DNA of 64,000 nucleotides from Lytechinus variegatus (taxonomy: Eukaryota; Echinodermata; Echinoidea; Temnopleuroida; Toxopneustidae), in contig NC_054741.1 in assembly GCF_018143015.1 (NCBI RefSeq), positions 16,243,736-16,307,735 of the forward strand, read 5' to 3'. A program made the translations under genes and the position numbers. How positions within the stretch are numbered: the first letter of the stretch is position 1; each line of letters starts with the position of its first letter. Shown one piece after another: positions 47,601-56,410 of the stretch. The notes below the pieces were generated by a model. That model searched no databases, was not told the DNA's origin, and saw only the letters and a program-made list of their open reading frames with translations.

Positions 47601-50600
47601 GTGATTGTAAACTTATTGATTTGAAAGAGGAAGAAAATAAAATATTATTCAAAACAAAAAAAAAATGAGATGCAACCTGTTGATTTTTGGTACAATTTCC
47701 TATTATGCGCTGACGACTTGAATTGAGAATGTTCGATACGAAAAATTGCTTTTCGATTGTTGTTTGCGTACTTTCCACCGCAGTATTAAGGACGGATCGA
47801 ACAGAGTATCCTGGTTGAGACTTGGAGGTAAGCGATAAAAACACTTTTATAAATAATTTCCAATTCATTTTTAAAACAAACTTAAATCATTAAAAAAAAA
47901 TTCCATAGTGGAGAAATACTGAAACGTTTGGCGTTTTTCATTCCCTCACATTCGTGTGATGAATGAAAACGTCAAAGTCCACTATGAAACCACATGCGTT
48001 GTGCGAGGTTAGTATTACTAACCTCGCATGTTGTGTGAGAGGGCCTAGACAGCTGGCAGTCGTCTGTTTTGAGGAGTTTTTTAACATTTTCTTTTTTTTA
48101 TTTCTCCTCGTACACAGACGGCTCGCTATCGTGCAGCCACCATTAGGGGACTTGCAATGCAAAATCCCCCGTCGGGGCTCTTCAATTTTTGTCTTTAATG
48201 ACTAAAAATTTTGAAAATTAACGCGACCAAAATACAAATTAATATTCCCTCTTGGCATTAATTGCCAAAAACCGGAGAAAAATCAAGTTAAAAGGAACAA
48301 AAACAGTGACTTACCTCGGCTGTCGCGCAAATTCACTTCCCCGTTTTATGCGATCTTAAGTACATAAACATATGGCCATTGAGTCCCCTGTACAGATCAC
48401 GCTAGAACTTCGGTCTCTGTATTTGGTGAATGAAGCCAACGGAGTTCAGCTGAACAACCAACATAACAGAGACCGAAGCTTTTGGTCTAACCCAGGCCAG
48501 GCCAGGGTGCGCCGGACCGCGAAGGTGGTCCGGCGTCCAGGAGCTTACCGTGTATTTACCCATACTCACGGGACAAGGGTAGATTATGGTCAAAATATCT
48601 AGCAAGATAAATTGTGAAAACAGAAATTATGCACTTACAACGATTATATGGATGAAGGTCTAACGAGTAGTAGAAATAATCCTGACATCGATGCACAGAC
48701 TGGAACCTCAAAAAACTGAAAAGTTCTCTCCTACCCCAGTCTCGATTGGCCATTTTGTTATGATTCACAACAAAAACGGCCGATCGAGACTGGGGAGGAG
48801 AGAACTTGTCAGTCTGTGCCTCGACGTCAGGATTCTGACGATGATGCAAGATCGTGATATTCAGAAAAAGCTATTGGCAATATTGACCTTGAATTGTGAT
48901 TGAGAGACTTGCTATGACATTTGCGAACAATTACTGGTGGGGAAATTCTCGCAAAGTTGGCCAGTATGATTATGAAGTTGCTTTCCTTAGCCTACACATA
49001 AGTTGAGGACTCCGTCACTCATTCAATGAACAAGGTTATGATATAACTCTATTATGATATTTAAAAATATTTTTACCTATACTTTTCATCACGGAGTTTT
49101 GAAAATAATCCTTCCCAGCAAGACCTATACACCCAGATGGATTTGCTTAGGAAATCCACATTTAGAGGGTAAAATCGGTTTGTATTTATTTATTTTATTT
49201 ATCTCCAAACCTTCATGTGCCTACTGTGTATGAAGGTGTAAAAACTGTGTTAGTTTAAAGATCGACCAGTATAGATCCCTGAATTCAGTTGTAAACAAAG
49301 CAAATACAATAGGCTTGACCCTTGAACCGCTTCACTATGATGTACCTTCGATAAGCGATGTTACAAAAGTGCCGTTTTGAAGAACCATTCATAGATGAAA
49401 ATTATTATTTAACAAATAATAGAATTTGATACATGATTATGAATAATTATTTTAAAATTATTATTTAACAAATAGTAAAATTTGATATGTGATTGTAAAT
49501 ATTATTTACAATCACATATTAAATTTTACTATGTATTATAATAATAATAATTCTCAAATGATAATGTTCAAGTTTTTGTTTATCTTGCTCTAAGTCTTAT
49601 TATTTTATTTCTTCATCAATCACACTTGGTTCATATGATCCTTGGGTAAAAAAGACATGTGTGTCCATGAGGGTGATGGGATTAAAGGTCATCTAGGGGT
49701 CAAAATGTCAAGTTTTTGTTCAAATTGATCTCATTTCTTTATTTCTGCATCAATTATGTTGACACTTGGTACATATGGTCCTTGGGTAATACCGCATGTG
49801 TAGGCCTATATCTTAGAGGGTGATGGGGTTAAAGGTCATCTTGGGTCAAAAGGTCAAGTTTTTGTTAAAATTGATCTAATTTCTTTATTTCTGCATCAAT
49901 TATGTTGACACTTGGTACATATGGTCCGTGGGTAATACCGCATGTGTGTCTATGAGGATGATGGGGTTAAAGGTCATCTTGGGGTCAAAAAGTCAAGTTT
50001 TAATTCAAATTGCTCTATTTTGTTTATTTTTGCATCACTTGTATTTACACTTGGTATAACCATTGGGTAATGTGTCCAAGAGGATTTTATTGATCGTGAT
50101 ATCAGGCGAGAATCGTGGTTTAACCACCTTGTTCAATCTTGATAATGTTGGATTTTCCTCAAACCTTCACCCATATTTATTATATTTTTTTCACTATTTT
50201 TATGGTAAACTTCCCCTTTAAGGTAATCCTGGGTTTTAGGCCTAACATCAGTGGCATAAATTATTTGCACACATAAGCGGTCGTTAACTTTATCTAACTC
50301 ATCCCAGCGTTTCATTCTGTAATTTATGGATGAATCTAGACCCCACCCAGGGCATTGTGGCATGCATCTGTAATTCAAACTGTCGAGAAGTTCCAAATTG
50401 ATGCAGAGGTTCGAGCCCTGGTCATGTCTTTCGAATGGTGATGTTAAAAGCGACCGCACACCATACGATTGGTCTGTGACCCGATTTTGGAATAAAGCGT
50501 ATTAAAATTTGATGCTATCATTGAAACATGGAATAGTTTACTGTATATTATTCGAAATCATCGCACGAATACCTATGTTCAAATCTGTGACTATGCTATC

Positions 50601-51543
50601 ATCCTTCTTAGAATAAAAGCAAATTTAATATCTAGTCATAATGACGTCATAGCAGTTGTAAGATTGGCTACGATTTGAAACTTAATTGGCCTTTACTCCA
50701 AAATGAATGCTTGCAATCTTTCATAAAAAATAAGTATTCTTTCAATTAATTTGAACTTCAAATAAAATGATATTTTTCATTCACATTTTCAGATAATGAG
50801 CAAAATGCGATCTGTTCCAAAATCGGATCATGAACAGTCGTAAGTTGTGCGGTGGCCTTAAAGGCCAGTCCAAGACATAAATATCTCGGGAGCTTTTCAT
50901 CAAAATTTCCGTCCGAGAAGTTGTCAGACCTGATGACTTTCCTTGATATTAATTGGCTGAGTATTCCTTTAAGTATGGTAAATGTCGGATAAAACAGGAC
51001 AAAACATTGACAAGTCCTTTTATGAAACGCTCCCCTGGCCCTGAGCCCTATTTCATAAAGAGTTGCTATGATAGCAAGTCGTTTTCTTGAATGTCAACTA
51101 CCATGACAGCAGAGGAAATTTTGCGTTTTGATTGGTTCTTCAAATGAAAGATGATATTACTGCAAGAACTGGAAAAACTATATCATAGCAACCTTATTAT
51201 GAAAAGGGGCATGTCTGAAGAAAACTAAGTCACACACGCACACATACAAACAATTAAACACCCTACCTTGTCTGTAACTTTAACTTATAGCAGAACATGT
51301 AAATATATTTTAAAGTCTACTGTATTTTCAATGACCATACATTTAGCATGTGAATAATATTAGACTCAAATCATTTCTTTGTTCACAGGATGGTACATCG
51401 TGTGGGTGGCCTTCCTGTCTCGGTTCAAACTTATGCGAGAACTTCTCGGAAAAAATGACGATATGGACGTTAAGTCGGAAAAGGATACAAAGAATAGGCC
51501 AGCAGGCTATGGGAAGTATCAACAGAAAGACAAGAGCAGATAG
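41554..51543 (+). CDS. SMIM13: SMIM13-like small integral membrane protein, two exons
   Basis: The function of SMIM13 is not established; it is a short single-pass membrane protein conserved in animals. Exon 1 (41554-41626) encodes 24 residues plus one base and ends at donor TTTG|GTAAGT. Exon 2 (51389-51543) begins after TTCACAG, keeps frame, and ends at TAG 51541-51543, giving 75 residues (human about 91). Residues 4-24 are a continuous hydrophobic segment. The junction gives the family signature GWYIVWVAFLSRFKLMRELLG (residues 25-45), matching the vertebrate GWYxVWxxFLSKFKxxRELxG pattern. The tail is charged and disordered. An in-frame TAA 12 nt upstream and an A at -3 fix the start. The 9762-bp intron holds a nest of transposons including a LINE in the same orientation. 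Confidence 0.9.
41806..42116. mobile_element. Foldback element with ~68-bp arms, SMIM13 intron
   Basis: GGGCCGATTGCACGAAATGG at left is mirrored by the right end (TTTCGTGCAATCGGCCC). The match continues through AAGGACCGTC and CGCCCATCTTTTATGAT. The spacer is about 175 bp and AT-rich. Confidence 0.88.
42122..42150. repeat. Solo end of a family B hAT-like element
   Basis: TACTAACCTCACATGTTGTG followed by TGAGTG matches the right ends at 43693 and 48043. The rest of the element is absent. Confidence 0.6.
42709..43692. mobile_element. hAT-like element, family B, nested in family A copy
   Basis: Bounded by the direct repeat AGTCCTACC (42700-42708 and 43693-43701). Begins CACCCATGGGTTCATATCG and ends TGTGTGAGTG. 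Shares its left end, its CTATGACACTTACCGAA and AGAGGGCGCGCGAT segments and its right hairpin with 43751-48043. No long reading frame. Confidence 0.85.
43648..43683. repeat. Perfect 36-bp palindrome at the family B end
   Basis: ATTGTACGAGGTTAGTA, a CA spacer, then its exact inverse. The homologous hairpin in the other family B copy is at 48003-48029. Confidence 0.92.
44033..44257. mobile_element. Foldback element with ~98-bp arms
   Basis: The left arm starts CGGTAGGCACTTAAGAACC; the right arm ends inverse at GCCTACCG. The arms are nearly identical through GATGAATATTCATTAGATCG and GTGGTCGTGCGTGTTCAATAC (each in one arm and inverse in the other). The spacer is about 27 bp and contains TGCATGCATGCA. 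Confidence 0.92.
44405..47035 (+). pseudogene. LINE reverse transcriptase ORF, one in-frame stop
   Basis: One frame runs throughout, interrupted only by TAA at 46274-46276 after VSYW; both sides are in the same phase and nothing is shifted. Reverse transcriptase motifs are present in order: NYRPITLLNVDYKILSK, AVDFEKAFD, RQGDPLSPYLF, and the catalytic YADD (45398-45409). The C-terminal part has CSFCKKEVETYQHLFLYC (C-x2-C-x8-H-x4-C), the zf-RVT motif of L1/Tx1-group LINEs. The N-terminal endonuclease is missing by truncation. Apart from the one stop the frame is intact, which points to a fairly recent insertion. Confidence 0.92.
47110..47280. repeat. GT/G-rich tract in the LINE 3' untranslated region
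   Basis: GTGTGTGGGTGTACGTGTG-like sequence with two long G runs, followed by T-rich sequence up to the A tail. Confidence 0.7.
48101..48196. repeat. 96-bp structured repeat core, copy 2
   Basis: Identical to 34946-35041, in the SMIM13 intron. Followed by 48197-48303, which corresponds to the diverged sequence around the family A insertion in copy 1. Confidence 0.85.
48304..48490. repeat. 187-bp repeat, copy 2
   Basis: Ungapped match to 39627-39813 with about eight differences. CTTCGGTCTCTGT and its perfect inverse ACAGAGACCGAAG frame a GTTCAGCTGAAC palindrome, so the second half can fold. Confidence 0.85.
48677..48834. mobile_element. Foldback element with ~65-bp arms
   Basis: Left ATCCTGACATCGATGCACAG is mirrored by the right arm (CTGTGCCTCGACGTCAGGAT). 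TTCTCTCCTACCCCAGTCTCGAT and its inverse (quoted in part) continue the match. Short loop near ATGATTCACAAC. Confidence 0.85.
49016..49047. repeat. Solo end of a family A hAT-like element
   Basis: CACTCATTCAATGAACAAGG then TTATGATATAAC matches the ends at 42250 and 35613. The remaining body is absent. Confidence 0.65.
49570..50085. repeat. ~140-bp tandem repeat, about 3.5 units
   Basis: Units start with AAGTTTTTGTT at about 49570, 49710, 49856 and 49995 (periods about 140, 146, 139). Each has TTTATTTCTGCATCAATTATG, ACACTTGGTACATATGGTCC and GGGGTTAAAGGTCATCT. Every unit junction carries closely spaced AGGTCA/GGGTCA half-sites. Confidence 0.85.
50110..50222. repeat. End fragment of an AAAGGGGAAGTT-type element
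   Basis: TATTTTTATGGTAAACTTCCCCTTTA is inverse-similar to the end of 40765-41258 (quoted span is partial: AAACTTCCCCTTTA). Confidence 0.45.
50340..50440 (+). repeat. Weak tRNA-like segment
   Basis: GCAGAGGTTCGAGCCCTGGT is a good B box in a partial T-arm context. No convincing D arm or acceptor stem. Possibly a SINE relic. Confidence 0.3.
50888..51034. mobile_element. 147-bp MITE, GGGAGCNTTTCAT ends
   Basis: Left GGGAGCTTTTCATCAAAA is mirrored by TTTTATGAAACGCTCCC. Same family as 13863-14020. Confidence 0.75.
51045..51210. mobile_element. 166-bp MITE, GCCCTATTTCATAAAGAGTTG ends
   Basis: Left GCCCTATTTCATAAAGAGTT and GCTATGATA are mirrored by TATCATAGCAACCTTATTAT and GAAAAGGGGC. Similar in plan to 59550-59709; it ends about 180 bp before SMIM13 exon 2. 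Confidence 0.72.
51389..51543 (+). CDS. SMIM13: SMIM13 exon 2 (cytosolic part)
   Basis: Acceptor preceded by the T-rich tract TCATTTCTTTGTTCACAG. Encodes GWYIVWVAFLSRFK onward, then a Lys/Asp-rich tail. Confidence 0.92.
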
Positions 51544-52608
51544 CGTAACCTGATGTGGACATGAAAACATTGATGTTCACTTCTTATCCTGTCTCCTGTT
51601 ACGACTGATTTGCTTGGGAAGTGCATTAAATCTCTGGTATCAGCTCTTCACCTGTTTTGTTGCCGTTGATTGGGCACTCCGTACCTATATTCGATAACAT
51701 GATAGCGAAGGTTTGTAAATGAAGACTACACGGTTACAAGGAATGATGGAGTATAGAGGATTACAATGAAAATGGACTGCATTTCAAGATTGGAATCTGA
51801 ATTACGACTGCAAGATAATGATGGTTTATAGTGAAAATTTGGATTACTCAAATGGAAGAATGATGGCCAACTTAGATTGTGTATACATGTAATGGTGATA
51901 TTTAACAGTTCATATGAATGTGTGCATTATTTGTGTGTAATATTTTATTTTTAATTGCCGACAGGATAAGATTTTCTCAACTGTAAATTAACAATTCAAA
52001 GACTGAGACTGAAATACATGTATTACTGTAGTATTGTACAGTATACATCAAATTTCTTTTTTTTTATTATCCCAGTCAAATCTTATAGGACTACAAAAAT
52101 AAGTTTTTCTTGGGGAAAAATTTAAGCAAGGAGAGTGATAAGTAGTGTTTTCCTCAATTTTTTGTCTCACACACATGAAATAGAAATTTACTGAAACTCA
52201 AATGAATTTGCTAACATGTGATCAATGCAGTTTTTCTTTGTCCATGTATACACTGTATGTACCTTTTTTTGTACAAGTAAAAGTAACACAGTAACAATTT
52301 AAAAAGATGATAACAGTACATGTATGAGCTACCTCTGTAAACAAAATATATATCATTCAAATCATTATAGTATGAAAGCAGGTTTTTCACTATATCAAAT
52401 TATCAGAGCATTTTTTTATACTCTTCTTTCCTCAGTTGCATTCAAGTATATAAGTATGTGAATGGTACGTCAGGTAGACTTTAGCCAAGGCACTTACATG
52501 TAGCACTGTTATTTCCCTGTACGGCCTAAACTCACCTGAACATATAGACTATCACGTGACAGGATGAAATGTATTTGAAATGAGCCTAGGACCAATACAT
52601 GTACCAGT

Positions 52609-53054
52609 ATATGCTTTTCACACTGCATTTCCTTAACCCCATACTCTCCTTAACCCCGGACTATCCTTAACCCATTCTATCTTATTTTGGTTTCACACTG
52701 TCTTTCTTAACCCCTTACTATTTGCTTAGCCGGGGTTAAAGCCTTAACCCGGACTATCGCACAGCTCATGAATATTGATGATTTTGCCACACAGAGCGTG
52801 ATTTATCAACGTGCTATTTCGACTTCTATGATTGGCTAATGCTTAGCCCCGCTTTTCCTTTGCCTGGTTTCGTTTCACACTGCATCTCTCAGCTCCGCAA
52901 TTGTGCCAGCACGGCCTCAATAAGCTGGTTAACCCTGCTTTTTTGCAAGGCCAAATAGTACCATACTATTTACCATGCTAGCCCACTTTGCTAGAATGTA
53001 GACCCCCTACAATTTCACGGGGTTAGGGAAAATATGTGCAGTGTAAAAAGCATA
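52609..53054. mobile_element. 446-bp TIR element, TATGCTTTTCACACTGCA ends
   Basis: Left TATGCTTTTCACACTGCATT is mirrored by TGCAGTGTAAAAAGCATA. The interior repeats CCTTAACCCC phrases several times near the left, and GGGGTTAGGG on the right, so the inverted homology includes them. Confidence 0.82.
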
Positions 53055-54654
53055 ATAGAGACATATCTGCAAGAAAAGTAATGTGATAGATTGACTCATT
53101 GCCAGACTGGCAATGAGTTTATTGTTCGGACAGTTACATCTTTACTCAAGAGCTTTATAATGTGTTTTTATTGCATCCAAATAGCGCCCTCGTTTGTTGA
53201 GATATGTTTAGTCAGGTCAGGGGAGAAGAGGAGGGGAAAGTCCAATCTGAAAATCCTTGGTTTATACTGTAAGAACCAGAAAATGGACAGGACCCCAGCA
53301 GATTTCGATGATTTATGAGATTGTCTTGAATAGGTTGAAGTACATGTAAATGTATTGAACATAAAATTGACAATATTGATAACGAAATACATATCAGTGA
53401 ATCCTATGTATGCTGTGCATATTAAACTAATTTGTTTTACGGAAACATTTTACTTCCTCGAGACTGTTAGAAAAAAAAGGGAATATCATAATATGCCCCT
53501 TGCCAAACTAATGTTGACATGACAAACTTTTAAATTCAAAGGGTTAACAAACTTGTTCTTGTATCAATTTTCCTTGCATTGGTCCAGCCTTCTCCAATCT
53601 CCAAGCTTCTATAATCTACCCACAGTTCATAAGCAAAACATAAAAATTAATGAAGAATATATTTGATTATTTGATAATGATGATCACAAGCTATGATCAA
53701 TCGCATTATCATTATTTTCACCAAGTATGGGGGGGGGGGGGCTTTACCATTTTTAATCAGGTGCATAACTTTTTTTCATATACATGTATCTCTTTTATGA
53801 ATCTAGTCATCAAAAATGTATTTATTTGTTATATTTGTAATTTGATTGTATAACTTTGTTGTATTTGAAATTCGACTTGTGTATGATATGTTTTAGTTTG
53901 TAATTTTTGATGGAGCCATTTATTTGTACACATATATATTTCAGCCCCTGTCTGCACTTCAGTGACACAACGTGATTAGAAATGACAATGTCCACTTTTC
54001 CTTTTTCATCATGTTAATTTTGTTTTTTCTTTTGATTGTATTTGTGAAATTGTAATTGTTTTATTCTATTTGATACTTTTTGTAATATTTCATTACTTGC
54101 CAGTAGAAGCCAGATTTCCATGTAATTTTGTTTACAGCTTATTATTGTATTTCTTTCCCAATAGGCCAAAAGTGCTCATCATCCTATATGTTGTATTTAT
54201 CAGTAAATCAATTAAGTAATGTGATGGATATTTTTTTTCTCTGAAATTTATCAAGTACATTTTCCCTGATCTCGGCAATTTCAACATTCAGTACAAATAT
54301 CCTCTTTCTAATTTCCATCAAATTGCATGAATGTGACTACGAATTTAACTGCATCCATTGCAGTTATGCCTCAGTCTTGACAATGATGAATTCATGTCTG
54401 CTGTAGGGACAGTTGTCTCATCTTATTAAATCTACCGAGACATGTGTAGATTAGGATCGCCTTGAACTTGTGAACTGAATGGTTCTCAATATCCGAGGTG
54501 CTGAATCATTTAGATAGGTGCTAAATTTAAAACTCAGCAATTTGGATCAACTATGTTTGTGTGAATCTTTTTTTGTCACTGTATTTTCATGTATTAAAAG
54601 GGGAACAAAGTGACCACTATTTCTGGTCTCTCATTGACAGTGTGTTATAATTAG

Positions 54655-54925
54655 CTCATCTTGATTTATACCTTTTGAGATGATTATCAACAATATAGAG
54701 AATAAAATTAATCTCCAATTGCATAGCATGAATATAACATTTTGAGAGGAAAATTACTTGTTTTGCTATGTGGTAATAGGGATATTACGGTATGAATGTA
54801 TTGATTTGTGAATAAGGGGTTATCATTCAATTGGGTCTATATTACCAGACTGCACTCCTCAGAATGTTGCATTGTGGGTCAGGAACCTGGCCACATTTGA
54901 GAAGTTGAGGACGAGAGATGGTGCT
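54655..54925. repeat. ~270-bp dispersed repeat, second copy
   Basis: Diverged match to 19735-20015 in the same orientation, ending AGAATGTTGCATTGTGGGT and TTGAGAAGTTGAGGAC. Confidence 0.65.
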
Positions 54926-55499
54926 ATGTTTGTTTTTCCTTTAACTGTTCAACAATTGTATTGCATTTGATAATCACCAGAATGAATATAAGGATGTATT
55001 TTGCCATATTACTTATATTGGGGCAAGAATCACAAGCAAGATGTAAATTCAAGAATAATACTCAGTCATTTTGGGAAAGCGTTCAATTGCACTGTTCCCC
55101 CCCTTTTTTTCGAACCCACCAATGAATTTTAGGGTCAAATTTAGTTGATGCCTGTATGCACAATGGGTTGACAATTTCCAGGTGGTGGATCCTTGGAGGG
55201 ATGAAATTTCTAAATCATTTTTTTTTTACATTATAGTATGTTGAGATTTCGTTAGGTCATATTTAATCTATGCAGGATGCAGTGCAAAGGCGGAATATAG
55301 ATCTATGCCACATTGCATACTAGTCTTTGCATTTCAATTCATCAGTTCTTCTTGAAAATAATGTTTGGCTATTATTGTCACGTTATAAATGGAAAATTCA
55401 GTGTGCTATTTGAACACAATGTGATATTGTTGAAATAAAAAAACAATATATGGACATTTGTCTCCCTGATGTATTATTATTTTTATCATTTAGTATTAT

Positions 55500-55810
55500 T
55501 TGTTTGGTGTCACCTGTGCCTGGGAGGCAAAAAGCAAACAGATATAACCGGTTGGAGAGTGCAGGTGGACCACTACACCGGGTTTCCCCCTTACTTTAGT
55601 GCAGTGGGTTCTTAACTCCTCTACATGAGCCTCTATTTAACATCCTATCCGAGGGACAGAGTGCTTTCCACTGAAACATAGCCTGCATCTATGGAACAGG
55701 GGAGGGACACGTTTACACACAATGCAGGCTTCGGTCATCCGCCTGGGGTGGACTCAAACCCACAACCTTTTGGTCGACTTTACCGAGTCAACTCGCTCCC
55801 GAGTTAATCA
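55500..55810 (-). repeat. tRNA-related SINE-like repeat
   Basis: On the minus strand GGGAGCGAGTTGACTCGGTA, then GTTGTGGGTTTGAGTCCACC, resembles a D-arm region and B box (GGGTTTGAGTCC) with a GTGG/CCAC stem. A non-tRNA body of about 230 bp follows (down to about 55500). No A-tail is evident. Confidence 0.55.
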
Positions 55811-55965
55811 TTTGGTGCACTAAATTTGGATCATTGAAATGTTACTGGACTATTCTTTCCACTTCACTCCCAAGCTTTATTTTGTGTCCCTTCTCTTTCT
55901 CTGAAGTATTCAATCCCACAGAGTTCTCTTCTTTCCTCCTCCTCTTCTGCCTCCACCAATGGTTG

Positions 55966-56410
55966 GGGGGGGCAGTCAAATATATTAATGTACACACGCG
56001 AGACAAAAAAAAAACGCATGGAAAGGGGTGTTTTTTTTTTCAGTTTTGGACGCGGTCCGCGCGTGGAATCATTAAGGGTATAAAAAACACTGATTTTCAA
56101 GAAAAAGGGTGGTTTTGAAAGACAGGTCGATGGTCAATCGCGAGGTCAAATGTATTTAGGGTATGTTTTTCCCCCAAAGCTTTTTTTAAAGACTACCCAA
56201 ACGCGTGTTTAGGGTATGTTTTGTCCCAAAGCTTTTTCCCCCGAGGTCATGTTTTGGTGACAACTTGTTTAGGGGCCAAAAATGTGTAAATAAATAATAA
56301 CATTGTTTAGGGGGTTATTTTGCACACAGAGAAAAAATCGTTTAGGGGGTGTTTGGAAATTCCTTGGTCACGCGTGTGAACAGCAATATATTAGACTGCC
56401 CCCCCCCCCC
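55966..56410. mobile_element. TIR element with TTTAGGG-like phrases (diverged copy 3)
   Basis: Ends are inverted: GGGGGCAGTCAAATATATTA on the left and AATATATTAGACTGCCCCC on the right, with CACACGCGAGACA / TGGTCACGCGTGTG inside. The interior has GTATTTAGGGTATGTTTT, GTGTTTAGGGTATG, TTGTTTAGGGG, TTGTTTAGGGGG and CGTTTAGGGGG. Same design as 13193-13726 with different end sequence. Confidence 0.78.

Larger units (their letters stand above)
44404..47665 (+). mobile_element. 5'-truncated LINE (non-LTR retrotransposon, L1/Tx1-like)
   Basis: Contains reverse transcriptase and a C-terminal zinc motif but no endonuclease or ORF1. It ends with AATAAA (47636-47641) and an A-rich tail at about 47652-47665. 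The octamer ATGAGATG occurs just before the coding block (44396-44403) and just after the tail (47666-47673), as expected for a target-site duplication. The homology to LINE protein begins inside the octamer (Arg-Trp), which suggests microhomology at the 5' junction. Same orientation as SMIM13. Confidence 0.88.
43751..48043. mobile_element. hAT-like element, family B, carrying foldback and LINE insertions
   Basis: Lies between the second and third copies of GCCTAGAC (43743-43750, 48044-48051). The left end CACTCATGGTTTCAAATCG and the right end (hairpin TGCGAGGTTAGTA/TACTAACCTCGCA, then GTTGTGTGAGAGG) match 42709-43692. The last bases of the right end have drifted. Inside are the foldback at 44033-44257 and the LINE at 44404-47665; without them it is about 0.8 kb. 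Confidence 0.8.
51544..55440 (+). other. Probable 3' untranslated region and flank of SMIM13
   Basis: No protein-like frame for 3.9 kb after the SMIM13 stop. An AATAAA at 55434-55439 is followed by TATGGACATTTGTCTCCC and could end a long 3' untranslated region; an ATTAAA at about 51624 could end a short one. Inference only. Confidence 0.4.
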
